A stretch of DNA of 64,000 nucleotides from Chamaea fasciata (Eukaryota > Chordata > Aves > Passeriformes > Sylviidae), in NCBI GenBank assembly GCA_029207755.1, contig JARCOQ010000003.1, positions 43,606,144 to 43,670,143 on the forward strand. The letters are read 5' to 3'. The translations under genes and the position numbers were made by a program. Shown here in pieces: positions 1 to 29,199 of the stretch (its first letter is position 1; each line of letters opens with the position of its first letter). The notes below the pieces were generated by a model. The model saw nothing but the letters and a program-made list of their open reading frames with translations. It was not told where the DNA came from and searched no databases.

Positions 1-15131
<15,131 letters not shown>

Positions 15132-15190
15132 CTCCATCCTTTTCAATCTGAATTGCCAGTCTGGTGTTGGAATGGTCCGATCTTTTGGTG
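15132..15190 (-). CDS. PCNX2: PCNX2 exon W9 (short linker exon)
   Basis: This is the smallest exon, 59 nt: one base, 19 codons, one base. The acceptor is TATTTCCAG|CACCAA and the donor GATGGAG|GTACGG. It reads TKRSDHSNTRLAIQIEKDG. The core (T-K-R-x-D-x-SNTRLA-x-Q-x-x-x-D/N-P/G-G) is conserved across pecanex proteins, and Gln-Ile-Glu matches PCNX2. It is polar and basic with no hydrophobic run, so it should lie outside the membrane after the KFWE segment. Both flanking junctions keep frame: AA|C gives Asn with W8, and G|GA gives Gly with W10. Confidence 0.92.
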
Positions 15191-18100
15191 CTGGAAATAA
15201 AGACATGTTTACAGCCAATTCTTTTTTTTTTTTTAAATAAACAATTCTCACAATACACACTTTTTTTGATTAACACATCTCTTCATTTTGCGTTTATATA
15301 ATTAGGCATTCAGACTAATCCATTCATCAGGCATACATAGTTCTTTCAGGTCAGTATGGTTATTAATATTGTAGCTTATCAGCACACTCTTTCTGCCCAT
15401 TTTCCCTCTTGTGGGGCACAGTCCGTTCAGAATTTGTACAATAAGTACAACACTGTGTACTTAAATAATTGAACTGGCTCCAGAAACAGATCAGCCAGGT
15501 GCCACCAAAACAGTGAAAAGAAAGAATATTTAATCAGTCTTTCTTTCCTTCTAAGCCTTAAGGGAAACAGCTGGACCAAGGAGTTTTCTTTGGGTGAAAA
15601 CATTTCTGTGGATGTTTACCATCTATGGAAAAACAACAATACAAAAATACTTTACTTTGTTTCATATTTAGCTAGGCAGCAACAGGAGAGTCCCTGATCA
15701 TTCTTTTTGCTTGAAAAAGGGTAAATTAGAGAGCCTTAGTTCATACAGGCACTAACCCTGTCACCCTTATGAATAGCACATTCCCTATTCAGTATTTTCA
15801 CTGTAGCAGTGGAGTATGAACAATACAGAAAAAATGATTACAAAAAGAGAAAGCAACTAAAAAGGTAGATTGGATTGAGCTTTTATTACTACCTGTAAAA
15901 AGACATGATTAAAGTCAGAAAATAAGGAATGAGTGAATCACTTTGGGCCAGCATGTGTTAAACAGAAGGGAATGATGGTTGTGGTGAGCAGGGATATTCA
16001 ACACCAAGTCCAAAGCATCTCCCAAGCACCCTGGGGTACTTGGGGTAAAAATGTCAGTCTGGCTAATAAAAATGCTATAGTAAACATTGATTTCCCTGAA
16101 ATACTGCTCTGGCATGGGTATATCAGGATTTCAGGACACTTCATTAAGAATATTGCCTCAAAAGTTTTGTGCTCAATCACAAGCCTTAACAGAAGACCTA
16201 TCGATCAAATATGCAAATGTCATCTCTCATTCTTTGGAAAATAAGATTAAAGCAAAACCAGGAAAAGGCCCAAACAACAGTCAGATAAGGTTATGTATGC
16301 CAGGGGCAAGGGCCTCATCTGTATGAAGGCCTGCAAGCACAGGGGAGAAGTGCCACAACACCACTTTCCCTGGCATGAGACCCAAGGGAGACACCCAGGT
16401 GTGGCCCTCATGGTGTCCTTGATGGAACTGCAGTGAGACTGGCATGGCTGGGTGGGACTGGTTGGGGTCTGGCTCACGGCCTGGGGAGCACAGGGCCCAG
16501 AGGAGATTTTGAACAGGCTGGTGATTGGCCAGTCAACCTCCACAGCCTGAATTTAACTATTCACTGTGAAAACTACAGACGTGCCTCAAGGACGATGGCA
16601 CCAAAGAGGGATCACTTATAAGGGAGGCTTTTAAACAGCTTAAGTAATACTGAGAAAGGATGGTGTAAAGATAATGTTGTCTTTGAAACACAGCAGAGAC
16701 TCAGTACCAGTTTCCAGGATTTTTTGTGTAAGTTCATGCTGAATCCAACTGGGAGAAGGATGCCACTGACGCGTTACAAAGTCTTTTCATCCACTCCCTG
16801 CAGCCTCTCCAAAAAAGTTGTGGGAAACTGACCAACAGAAAAATTGCACACAGGTTTCCATGTACTAGACAGAAGAGGAACAGATTTGCTTTAGTTCTTC
16901 ACTTCCTACCAAAAGCAACTGATTTTCTTCCTTAAAAAGGCACGTCCTCTACTTTGCAAAAAGTACGACTGAGAAAATAAGACTCTTAATTAAAATTATT
17001 TGTAATTAATATTAGTATATTATCTACATAGATTAACATTTTATTTGAGGTATTATTTATCTTCCTGCTTCTGGTTGGCTCAGCTCATTGTAACTGCAAT
17101 TATCATTTCCTATTCAACAGAAAATGGCAATGGGGGAAGGGCTTTCTAAGCAGCTCAGAATATAAAGAATCATTTTACTTTAAAAAGGTTGTCAGAATTC
17201 TTCCACCCTGATATATATCCACCTGCATACGCAAGAGTAAGCATAAACATTAGATTGTGGAATTCAATCAATTTTCTATTCTCAGCAGAGAAGCACTGCT
17301 GATTTCCAAATGCGTATGTTTTAAGATTATGAGACGCCTTATTAACTTTCAGTCCCTCTGAAATCAGTATGGTAGTGTAAGGTAAAAGTTAATACTATTC
17401 TTTACCCCAGTTTGTTACCATTTCTGTTCTGAAGGCATATTGAGACCCATAAAATCAACCAATACTTCAGAAAAAATTAATCTATAATAAACAGGAATCC
17501 TTTTGCCCAGCATGCAGCTTGGGGTCTATTTCTTTCTCCTCCCCCCCTGATTTTGTCCTTTAACAGAAAGACGTGTGAAACAATCAGGGAAAATCACAAG
17601 TGCTTTGGGACACTCCAAGATAGATGATACAGCCTGACTGGGAAAAGGGGAAGGAAACAGAACAGCTCTCACAAACAAAAAAAACCCCAACAAAACCAGG
17701 CTCCATTAAGGCTTTGTTTAAGCAGCCAGAACATGGGCCTTGGGACATGAGACAAGAATGTACCTTTTCAGACACTACTAGAAAAACTCAAATGCAGCTA
17801 TTATGAGGTATAATTTTATTTCATTTTTTTAAGACCGAGAGTAATATAGACAGTTTATGAAGCAAACTTCTGTGCTGAAATCCAGCTTAGTTGAATAAAT
17901 GCTGTCAGGTAATCAATTCTGGATTTTAAAAGTCTTCTACAATTATTAGTAACCAAAGCTGTGTTTGTATCTTCTTGAAGGCAATGGGAATTTGCATTGG
18001 ATTAAACTATAATCCACTACACCCAACAATCAAACCAGCAACACCTTTACTTCTCAACCAGGACCTCTCATTGTGAACTTTTGGGATTAGTAGGTGATTT

Positions 18101-19620
18101 GGGCTTTCCTCCAGTGGCCTCTTCCTTTATATTTGGTTGTTACAACTCATCCAATGTGATAATTAGCTCAGTAATTGAATTTCTTCCTGAATTGCATTAT
18201 TCTATGCAAACCAAGTACAGTTCCTCCAGCAATTGCCCTAGAGAAAAAGTGATTGTGTAGAACTGTCTTCAGCTAAGTCTTCAGCAATTTTAAAGCCAAC
18301 ATACTGCTTAGTCCCTGAAATATCTATTTCATGCTATTTTAATCCCCCATTTACATGGACACTGGGATAACCCACCAGTTTGTGTAGCACTGTTCATGTC
18401 ATTAAAATTATTGCTTCCCTTCACAAAAAAGTTGTATCTCTTCCTGTATTTTCTTTCCCAAACATACTGCCTGGAAAGATTTTCTTCTCCCACTTCACTT
18501 TCCCAATTTCCTTAGAAAGACAGAAAAAAGGCTGAGGGGTATTAAGGTAGTCTGGAGAATAAAGAGAGTATATTGAGAATCAGGTAAATTGAGGAAAATA
18601 AATAAATCATTGCTGATTTGATGCTAAATAAATCATTATTTCCAGAAGATCAAAATACAAATCCAGCTGTTCTACCTGCCCTGCTGCTGCTGAGTTTGCC
18701 CCCAAAACACAAATTCAAGATTTCCAGGATTCCTGCTGAGTAGAAGAGGATCTCTGCTTTGAGAGAGAACAAAACAAAGAAAAGCAGTTTCCCTCTGGGA
18801 GATGCAGAGATGCCTTTCTAGGGTTGATCCAAAGTTTTTCTTTGTCTGTGTCCAATGAATTTTAATCCACTCCTCGATGACATCTAGCAGGCAAATTTAA
18901 AAGAGAAACTTTACTGTTTACTGCTGCAGCCCTATGATTATTCATGGGAATCTGGAAAAAAAATCTTCAGTATTTTCATGTGAATGCCTAATGCTGCTGC
19001 CTCTATAAACAAAGGCTTAGCATTAAAAACACAGTAGCAGTTGTCTACAATGTGGGGAGAAGGAGAATGACATGGCAGAAATAGCAGGCACCCATCAGTA
19101 TTTGAAAGACACCTGAGGTAAAAACAATGGTATTAAGGGGAAGGATACTGAAGTAGTTTTAAATCAATTTCATTTAAAAGACAGAATGATTTCAGTGTGG
19201 TTTTAACAGCAAGGGCTGACAGCCCCTTTGTACATAACCCTGCCCAGGTTTTCTGAGCAGCTGCATGGAAGATACACCTTGGGTTTAAGTCACATTAAGA
19301 AAGAGGGATCTCCTAAAAATGAGAGCAATTTCTTCTCCTTCCTGATCACTCACTCAGATATTTATTTTTTATGCTTTCTTCCTCCTCTCCTTCCCTGACT
19401 GGGCCATTATTTCATCTAACAACAATAAAAAGTGGCTTTGATTGCACACTAGGAAGCCGGGGGAGGGCTAAGGTATAAAAAGTCCCAGTAGTTAAAGACA
19501 GCACTGCTGAAGCATCCTTTTAAAACATAGAAGGGTCTTATTATTGATAACGCTTCCTGTTCTGAGAGTTTCTTTACTTTCTTAAAAAGGTTTTTATAAC
19601 TGATTTTGAGGCTTCTTAGG

Positions 19621-19730
19621 TTCGTTTGGGGGTTTTTTTGTTTTTTGGGTTTTTTTTTTTTTGCGGTTTGTTTGGTTTTTTTAATGCTCTGGAGGTTTTG
19701 GGTTGGTTTTTTTGTTGCTGTTGTTTGTTT
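19621..19730. repeat. T/G-rich low-complexity tract
   Basis: Runs of T separated by G or GGG blocks on the plus strand, about 110 bp. A short open frame reading through it codes for Phe and Gly runs and is not a gene. Confidence 0.92.
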
Positions 19731-22579
19731 AAGTGGGTGTTAAAACCAGAATCATCTGCTGAGATGGCTCGGCATGTTTATTTGGCATATTCCAACACCT
19801 GTCTGGAAGTTTCTGCACTTCTGCAGCAAGGGGGGATGAAAATGTGAGGTGTGAACTCGAAAACAAAAGCTGAGTGCCCAAACATAGGTTAAACAGCCCA
19901 TCTTAGTGCTCTGACATTCAACGGTTTAGCTGGGGATTTCACCTCTTATTTGTAAGCCAGGTGATTTAAGCATCTGTGTACTTTAAATACTCACTAATGC
20001 TTTACTAAAATGTCATCAATAGTCCTGCTTTTGTCTTATTTAATTTCTTTCCCCTTATCTAAGTATGCTTTTTCTTTTAAAAGACGTTTACTTACTGTCT
20101 TCAGATTATTTTTTACTACGCAATAGAAGAAGCTTTTTAAGTGGAAAGATTATGCAGCTGCACAGTTTGTGTGCATTCTTGAGGACGTAAAAAAGGTCAG
20201 GATCCTGACATTCTTCTAAGGATGGGGTTTAGCACAGGACTCTGTTTCACAGCTGGACCTCGCTGTCTGCAGCTGAAAGAAGTGCTTTCAATTTAAAAGC
20301 AAACGTGTTAATGACATTACACAAAAACAGGTATCTGAAATAGTACATATGAGTGTTATTCTTCTGTTGTTCTCATCATGAGCCAGCACAAACATTATAG
20401 GAAAGGTACTACACTGTGCCCAGCCCTGGGTATAGAGCTCCACAGGACTGATTCACCTGCGCTCTGTACTGATGGGCCTGTGAGTGAAGCAGCAAAAGCC
20501 CGAGAAACTGCAAGGAGCTGGAGAGTAGAAAGGAGGTGATGAGAAATATCCTGGTGAAGTTTTCACCAGAGAGAGTGAGAACAGACAGGGGGGAAAAAAA
20601 ATCAAAATCAAAACAAATGTTGGGAGCCGCTTCAGCAAATGGAGCCAAGCTGTTTTTCTCCTTTACTCCACACAAAGAAACATTGTTTAAACATCATAAA
20701 AGAAGGAAAGGATAACAAGGCATTTCAGAATTCATTCTTGATATTCTTTACTGCTGATAATGAAGTGTTTTCATGCTTTTTCAGTGTGCAATATTAAAAC
20801 AGCATCTATTTAAGATATTTTAATTCTCACTTTCAGACTCAATATAACTCCTTAATAATAAAATTAGAAGGTAGAGATGGCAAGAAAGGATGAGGAAATA
20901 CAAGACTAAGACGAAGACTGGTCTTCCAAAGAAAGCTTGTATCAGAAATAGTAGTTTAGTTCACTACAGGGTTTTCCATATCCACATTTCTCACCAAAAA
21001 ATGAAAGGAGGCAAAACAGAAGCTAACCAAGCCATTCCAGTGCTGCAAACGTACAAGTGCAGCATCAGTGACACTACACTGAAGAACAACAAAAATTTTA
21101 CTGCTGCTCTGCATTTGCACTGAATCCAATCTAAAAGAGGGATAACTTTCAATACCTCTGTGTTTTTTATTGCAAGGACTGTTGAGAATGTTAGTAATTT
21201 ACAGCATTCATCTTGGTATCCCCTACAGTACTCTTCAGACTGAAAACATCTCTGATATTTTGAGAACAAACACTGCTAGTCAAAGGACTTTAAAAGAAAA
21301 AAAAAAAAAAACCACTAGCTTTCATCCAGTATTTACCTGGTCCCAACTAGCACAAAGTTTCAAAGGCAATTCTCAGTGGCAATGGTGACACAATTCTGCA
21401 TTTTGCAGAAGCTCCAAGGCAACCTGGGTCCAGTGCATACCTTTGTACATCAGGAGACAACCAAGACCCAAGTACGTTGTAGCATGAACTGTTCCCTGCT
21501 GCTACCTGTGAACAGCATGTCTTATTGCCTTGGTTAGAATGGTTGCACTTGCTAAACATCTCCTCCTGGATCTCTGCTTTACCAGTTTTCACATCTTGGC
21601 AGAAGTGGCTTGAATGAGCATTTTCTTGAACGTAAGGTTTAGGTTTAGCATTCAGAACCTCAGTTTGCCCCTAAATGTTTGATTCAGTTAAATCCAACAC
21701 AGGATATGATCTACATTATCCAAGTGAATGGATGAACACTCGCTGAGAACACTTTTTCTTATGGAAATTCAGACAACCCATTTCAAGGGGTTTCCAATAT
21801 CTGACATGACAGAAATTTCATGAGTTAACTTGATCTCATTAGATTTACGTAATTTGGAAGCTAATGATTAGATGAACAGCATTATAAATCTTGAGTGCCA
21901 CTATATCCACATACCCCCCTAAAATATTACATGTGCCTTATTTCTGATGGGAGTCCATTATTGTCTATTATGTCCTGTTGCTGCCTTCCCTTCTAAATAT
22001 ATATTTAAAAGCCCTCCTCTATCATGCTCATGATTTCTTCTCCTCTGTAGGTCTGAGTTCCTGCTTACCCACATCTGTTGGGTTAACCCCTCAGATATTT
22101 CACTGTATGCCTTTTCCTTTCTGCCCACCCACCCCTTTCCCTTTATGCCACTTACAGTTTTGATCTCTACTTGTGATCCTCCTGATCTCAGCATGCATTC
22201 CCTTTTTGATGTCTCCCTTCTGTCTTTACTCTATCCTCTTAGAATGATTCAGTGAATTGGAATTGTGAATGCATCTTTAACTCGGCAGGGAACTACAGAG
22301 CACTGAATCAGAATACATTCCCAATTAATTATCACACATATGGCTCCTAGTCAATTAGCCTCAATTTGTTTTATTGACTGCCAGGGGCAAAAATTTGAGA
22401 TGTTACCAGTTAAAGATATACTGCCAAACAGTTAAACTACATCTCTGAATTTTGTATAGCCTCCCTTGAGTGTGAAACTCCAGGCAACACAGAAAACACT
22501 TATTTTAATACCAAACCTGCTTGATTAAAAGTGCCTGGTTTTCCTTGCCCATTCTTTCTCACGTTCTCCCAGTTGAGTG

Positions 22580-22599
22580 TGACTCCACACGTGGAGTCA
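22580..22599. repeat. 20-bp palindrome with central CACGTG
   Basis: TGACTCCAC, AC, GTGGAGTCA: perfect 9-bp arms around a two-base centre, including an E-box word CACGTG and a TGACTC half on each strand. A regulatory role is only a possibility. Confidence 0.85.
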
Positions 22600-23167
22600 A
22601 GCAATGAGGTGAGGACTTAGTTGGAGAGGAGGTGTGCACAACTCAATGCACTGCAGGTAGCCAAAGGGGCACACGTGGTCACTTGCTCTAGGGGAGATCA
22701 CAGCTCAAGACTCTGAAGGAAAGGTGGTTTCTAGCAGGGCTTCTTTTAGCTTGGGGCTGTACCTGAAGCTACACCCCCCACACCTGAATGCTTTGTCACT
22801 CTGCAAAGCACTACATTGAAAGGAATTAAAGACTCCCAAACCAGGCAGGTGTTGCAAGTAAAAGTCCGTGGGCAGTACTGGTGGCATGCAAGATAGAGAG
22901 TGCTTACACACTACAGCAGGGAGCGGACAGGCAAGGGTCTTGAGAAGACAGATGAATAAGTCTAATGAATAACATGTAATTTCAGAGAGCTCATGAATAA
23001 CTAAGGCTGAAGCGCACAAAAAGATGTTCTTTGTTCTTCAAACGTTTTGGTTTTCTCCATTCTCTCCCCCAGTGCCAGAATCATGGCCACAAATGCCCCT
23101 GGAGAACAGGGCATAACTTTCCAAAGACCAGTTTATATTCATTGTTTAAAGAGAGGAGCATGTTTTT

Positions 23168-23186
23168 AAAAAAAAAAAAAAAAAAA
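23168..23186. repeat. Poly-A (about 19 nt)
   Basis: A homopolymer with no recognisable retroelement body attached on the 5' side. Confidence 0.93.
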
Positions 23187-25433
23187 TAAATCACCTTGAC
23201 TGGGAGATCTGCCAATCTTAAGAGAAGAGAAACGGAGGAAAAACAGCAGCAGCTTGCTAATATTTCAGCTTTTGCACTGCTGCCAGCCAGGGACTGCCAC
23301 TTACAACTGCATCAATGCTACACTCAAGGATATCAAGTCAGGCCTGAGCATCCCTCAGTATAGACTGCAGAATACCAGCACAGGCTAGATTCTTACCAAT
23401 CTAAGCACCTTTGAATTATCCAGAAAGACTCCCACCAAATTCTACATGATTTGTAAATAGGATTGGTAAGCCCTTCTCATTTGGAGGCAACACTTCAAAA
23501 ATTACGGCAAAAAACTGTTCATTTGTTGGTCCTATTTGACTTGTAAGTCCCATGCACTAATAAGCACCCATTTCAGGTTCCTCTGCATGCTGATACTTAT
23601 TTATACTATTCTGAAGAGTTTTAAATTAACTCAATTCTCAATAAAAGCCTGGAGGAGCCCTGAGGCCAACTCAGTGAAGACCTCTCTTAGAAGAACCACA
23701 GTCACCGAAGGGACCAGCATTCATCAATGAGTAATAGCTGTGAACAAAGGCACCAGAACCTCAGTTCAGTTTAGAGCAAACAGAAATACAGTGCTTCTTT
23801 CTGGTCAGTTCATAGAAAAAGGATAGAAATAAAGGCAGCCAGAGAGAAACACAAAAAATTGCAGAGAAATCAGTTTGGAAGAAACTAAACCAATTGCAAT
23901 GAACAGTAAAACTCAAGGCTACAATGTGGCTTTCAGACCAGGTAGCTGGAAATGTTCAAAAAAGTTTGAACCCTAAGCAGGGCAGTGACAGCAGTTAGAA
24001 TGTAACATATGAGATGACATTTGATGAAAGAGGGCAAACACTTATCTCCTGTCAACTAAAGGGAAAAAGGGGAAAAAATGCTTAAGTTATGCTATTCACT
24101 AGAAATCAAAGTCCAAGCCATTACTGAACTATAAACATTTGCTGCAGTTGTTCCTCTGTAAACATCACTACTATGGAGGTCCAAAAACACATGAAAAATC
24201 AAACAACACAGCAAGAAATAGACTAAGAAAAAAGAAATCCAGTCCTAAAAAGAGTAACTTGAAAGGTTTGAGTGTGCAGATCCCAAACAAGGGCCATAGA
24301 CAGTTATAGGTGACTAACATTTTGTGTTTGGAGCAGGGGTTTTAACAGCTGTAACAGATGAGCAGGCTCAAAGGGAAACCAGAGGCATCAGCATGTGTTA
24401 AAAATAAGCATTTGGAAGTGGAAGGCCGGCTATTTTGTGGGCAAAAAGGGAGGGAGCAGACAGGCACTTTTCACAGCTCCTTTTCCCACACATGTGCATA
24501 ATGTGGGGTCAACCAGAATTATGTGTAGACTGGGAAAACTCTTCCCATTCCACCTGCAGGCTGTCTGCAATGGGCAGGTTAAGTGTGCTGGCAGAAAAAA
24601 AGAAGAAAAAGCCATCTGTGCTACATCTGAAGCAGGGCAGGTTTTCCTCACTCTCCCTTCCTAGCTGTATTAACCCTACAGGTGGTTATTTTCCAGACCA
24701 CAATGACTGGAACAATAACACAGTGATACACTTCTGAAAAAGATGGAGAAAAGAAAGGCTTGCTCACATAGTGCCAAACAGAGAGAAGTATCCTGTAATG
24801 CCAGTCTGAGATAACTGGCAATTTAATCACAGCCTCTTTAGAGACACCTAATTAATTCAGTTACGCCACACTGTAATTCATTCAGGGCGCTTCAAAGCAA
24901 ATGCAAGCTGTGCCTTACCCAAAAATAGGCACTGAACCAGAAGAATAGAAACAGGAAGGCACAGGAGAGACAAGCAGCTTGTAAACAGTGAAATCTCCAG
25001 ATTCCTGGTGGCAGTTTGCTGTTTGTGGGGACAAGTCACAGCTGCAGCAGAGAATGTGATCCAGCTCTTAGACCCACTGGGGAATAAAAGTAAACTTCCT
25101 ACTCTGTTCTGTCATTGTCATATCCAAGATACAAAGGAAGATAAGAGGAAGGGAGGAGAAGGACAGTGTCAGGCTGCAGTGTGACAAAGTATTTGAGAAA
25201 AAAAAAGCAAAAGCAGAGGAATTGAACAATAGCATTTGGACAAACACTTCATGCTTTAAAGCGTCTATACATTAAACAAGATTTACTGCTATTTCCTTTT
25301 CTCTCTCTGACATCTACAGCCGAATCATTCCAACAGCTGTGAAAATAGGGACTAGAAGAGCAGCTTCAAACTGGGAAGCGGGACCCAGGCCAATGGCTGG
25401 ACAAAACCAGTGTCATAGCAAACTTTCCACTGT

Positions 25434-25501
25434 AAAAAAAAACAAACCAAAAAAACCCAAAAAAACCCCCACCCAAAAATAACAGAGAAAGAGAAAGAAA
25501 A
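25434..25501. repeat. A/C-rich low-complexity tract
   Basis: A runs broken by CC, CCC and CCCCC blocks, then A/G-rich sequence. Similar tracts are at 53162-53220 and 45339-45385. Confidence 0.9.
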
Positions 25502-26556
25502 ATTCTCATAGCTGAACTCCCACAAGGTAACCAGCTCATGAGCAGCAGCCCAGCCTCTCATTTTACACCCCTCTCTTTTCAACAACAAAGGCAGCAGAAG
25601 CTGCAAAACTGTGACTGCAAGAGCTCTTCTTTCTCATTCACCTTCCTTAATGCCTTATTTTTTCTTCTTAATCACCCTTCCTTTTCCTCTCTGAAGGATC
25701 ACTGACCTCAGTGATGTATTGGTGTAGCAGACTCTGCCTGCAGTGAGTACCAAAGGGCACACTAAAAGTAAACAGCATCTGCTGATTGCAGGGAAGAACA
25801 CCCATGCTCTGCGCACGCACCACAAGAGCCCAAATAGGCACAGCATGAGTCCTGAATTTTGAAGAGCCTGTTAGGAATTTCACAGTTTGCTTACTATCAA
25901 AATGAATCCCTTTTTCTTCTTCTACCCACTTGAGTCCTTCAGCTCCTTGAAAAAAAAAAAACAAACAAACAAGCCACCATTTTAATTCTCTGAGATTCTG
26001 AGATTTTCAGACCCAGCTTGCATAATCTAGAATGGAAGAAGCTCAGTCAGAGAAACCTGAGGATTCAAACTCCTCTTTAGCCAGCAGAAAAAGCGTGACT
26101 AAAAGAAACTTGGAAACACAAGATACATGTGTGTGCACTCAGAAAACACCAGGTAGGGACAACCAAACCAACACTTTAAGGAACAGCTGGATCAGCTGCT
26201 CAGCACTCAGACTATGGGCCTAGTATCCCCATCTATTAATAAACATGGTACTCTGTACTTGCTAAAGTTCAAAGCTTCAACTTTGGATTCACTCTACCAA
26301 AAATGAATGGGATTTTCCTTTCCTCATCTAAGTTCAGGCTGTTGGCCGAAATGAGATGCAAAAATAATTCTTCCTTAAATGAAACAAAAATGAAGTTTGC
26401 TTGACAACAGAAAAGTGTGCAAATACTGTTACAATCAGTACAGAAATGACAATCTAAGAATGCAATCTAATTTATGACTTGGAATAAAAACTATTTTGAT
26501 ACTTAGACTGCTTGTCAAAGTTGTTTTTCAGTTATTCCAATTAAGAGATTAAATTA

Positions 26557-26591
26557 TAAAAAAGAAAAAAAGAAAAAAAAAACAAAAAAAA
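26557..26591. repeat. A-rich tract with G interruptions
   Basis: A runs of five to ten separated by single G or C. Confidence 0.9.
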
Positions 26592-28670
26592 TGGAACTGA
26601 CAATATCTAACTTAATGTAAGTGTAAATGAATTATTTGTAGCTAATATGTGATAATTCAACATAGTCATCAATACAGCAAGGAATTGTTTGAAAAGAAAT
26701 ATGCATGCAAAGCAGGCAGAAAAAAAAAAAGCTATCTAAAGTACATTGAAGGTACCTTTCCCCTGGGCAAAGTTCCTGTCAACAAGCTGTGAGCATGGAG
26801 ACAGCAAAAAAAAAAAGATCTCCAAGAGGTTCTGCTTTGTATGAACTCATCTCAAACAACACTGCAGTGAACCTGTGACTCTCCATGAATACCATGAGCT
26901 GAACTTGGGGAAACTGTCAATGCACTCCAAAAAAGAAATCTGTTCAGCAGCTTTCCCATCTGTTTATTCTCTTTTGTCTTATATAACCTTAAAACTCAGT
27001 GCACATCTGGCTGTAAGGAACTGCAGCCCAAAGACAGCTGATGTAGAGGAGGCAGACAACTTTCCATTCCAGCTCAAGTTCCTGATCCTATCTAACTTCA
27101 CAGCTCAAAAAGAAAGCAATTATGCTATCCCTTTGAATTTTTACATGTTGAAAGGTCAAAATTCAAAGCAATAAGGCAAGGCCCATTCAGTTAATTCAAT
27201 TATTTGAAGTATTTTGTAGAAAAAATCCTTATTCTTAGTACAAAAATTACTCCCCTTTGTTGCCTTTCTCTGTCTTTTTACAGTGTCCTTTAAATAAACC
27301 AGGGGATTTTCAGTCCAACTCTCACTCATTCTGTTTAGTTCCTCATGTGAAATGGAAGTAAGGCAAAGGAGAATCAGAAGTACTAGAGACAAAATGAATA
27401 CAAATTTAGGAGTCATTCCACGTACATATTCTGAGATGCCACCGGTTCAGTCAAAGACTTATTTCACTTCGATGACAACCTGAACCTTCTACAAGGCTGT
27501 TTTCTACTTCTGAAAGGTTTCTGAGAGGCAAGGTTGTGGTTTTTGTTTTAAGTGAGGTCATAGAAAATATCATAAAATTTCTAACAAGCAACAAAGCACG
27601 ATTTTTTTACGAAGAGTAACGTAAGCCTTCTGGTTGGAGACAAAGTTACAGCTGCTGCTTATTTTGAAAGGACAAGCAGTGATGGATTAAAGTTCTAAAA
27701 GGGTTTGTTTTTCTGCACTTGAGGTTTTACAGTTTATGGATAAAATAATTACCTTGCTTTGCAAAACTATTAGCATCAAGTCCTTCACTTCCCTTAGTGG
27801 GAATCACAGATGGTCACTACTGACGAAAACAAGTCACACATGCACCCTTGTTAAAGTATTAAGTATCAACCCTTTTTTTGATACTTCCCGTGAATATCTC
27901 CTGCTCATTTTGTATCAAAAGATTAGACAAACCAAAAGCAAATATAAATGACCCCCTCTTTTTCCCTTGACAATAACCTAAAGACACTAACCTAACTATA
28001 TGGCAGTAATGTGCCTTCAGCAGAGGTTGGTTCTGTAACTGGTTCTTAGAAAGGGAAGTGCGTGCCTTCAAAATACTCTGGTTGAAGTAAAATGCAGCAG
28101 ATGTCAAAATCCTCACTTCTTACATAATATTGTTCAAAGTTTCCATCCAAAAATGTATAGCTGTCTGTGGGGTTAGCAGTAGCTTCCTGCCCTTCCATAA
28201 CTGCCCTCCACTTCACTCCCTTGAAAGAACCAAACTGCTGACCCAGTAAAAAAGATGCGAGAGAGAATTTTGTTAAGATCTAGTCCCAGCATACAAATCT
28301 CAGCTCCCCTTGAAAGGTTTCCACAAATCTCATCACATTCAGAAATGAATACACAGCCTCTTCATACAACTTGGCTTTGTCTGACGTATTTTTTATAGCT
28401 GAGTGCATATTCACTCACTGACACAAGTCAAAATGCAACAAAATAAAACTCTTCAAACTAAGATACACCAGCAACACTAACACATGAGGGTTAAGGCCCT
28501 TCTCACAGGTGAGGTGAAGCCCTGACTTAGTCCATGCAATTTCCCTTTTGTGCCTCATATCACAGTTCTGCAGCTGCAATTACCTGCAGCATCCCACAGG
28601 GCAGCATGTAGTTAGTATAAAATGTATTTATGCAGTCTGACTGCTAACGCCAAAGGCTCCACAGAATTAG

Positions 28671-28690
28671 TTGCTAGCACTAGCTAGCAA
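28671..28690. repeat. Inverted repeat, 8-bp arms
   Basis: TTGCTAGC, loop ACTA, GCTAGCAA, about 300 nt inside the intron before... the W8 donor side, that is just downstream of W8 in the transcribed direction. Confidence 0.88.
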
Positions 28691-28995
28691 GACAAAAAAG
28701 GCTGACAACTGGGAGTTTTTACTGCTTTTTTCCTTTTTCACAGCTTTGTTACTGTATGTCTGTACAATAAATGCAACATGATGCCTCACCTGTAACATAC
28801 TGAAAATTGCTTAATACATTTTCAGAAATAGTCAAATAACCATGGGAAACTAAAACACCAGAAACAAGATTCAAAGATAACCCCTTATGCCCTAATTTAA
28901 GGATTACCTTTGGAAACAAAAACACCACCAGAAATGAAACTAATGAGAGCAGAAACTTTGCAAATGACAAGGGTAAAATTTTTTGAATAGTCTTA

Positions 28996-29199
<204 letters not shown>

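Noticed and set aside
16290..16540. Locally GC-rich stretch, considered as a CpG island or an exon of another gene
   Set aside because: It has few CpG dinucleotides and no splice-bounded conserved frame; product not recognised.
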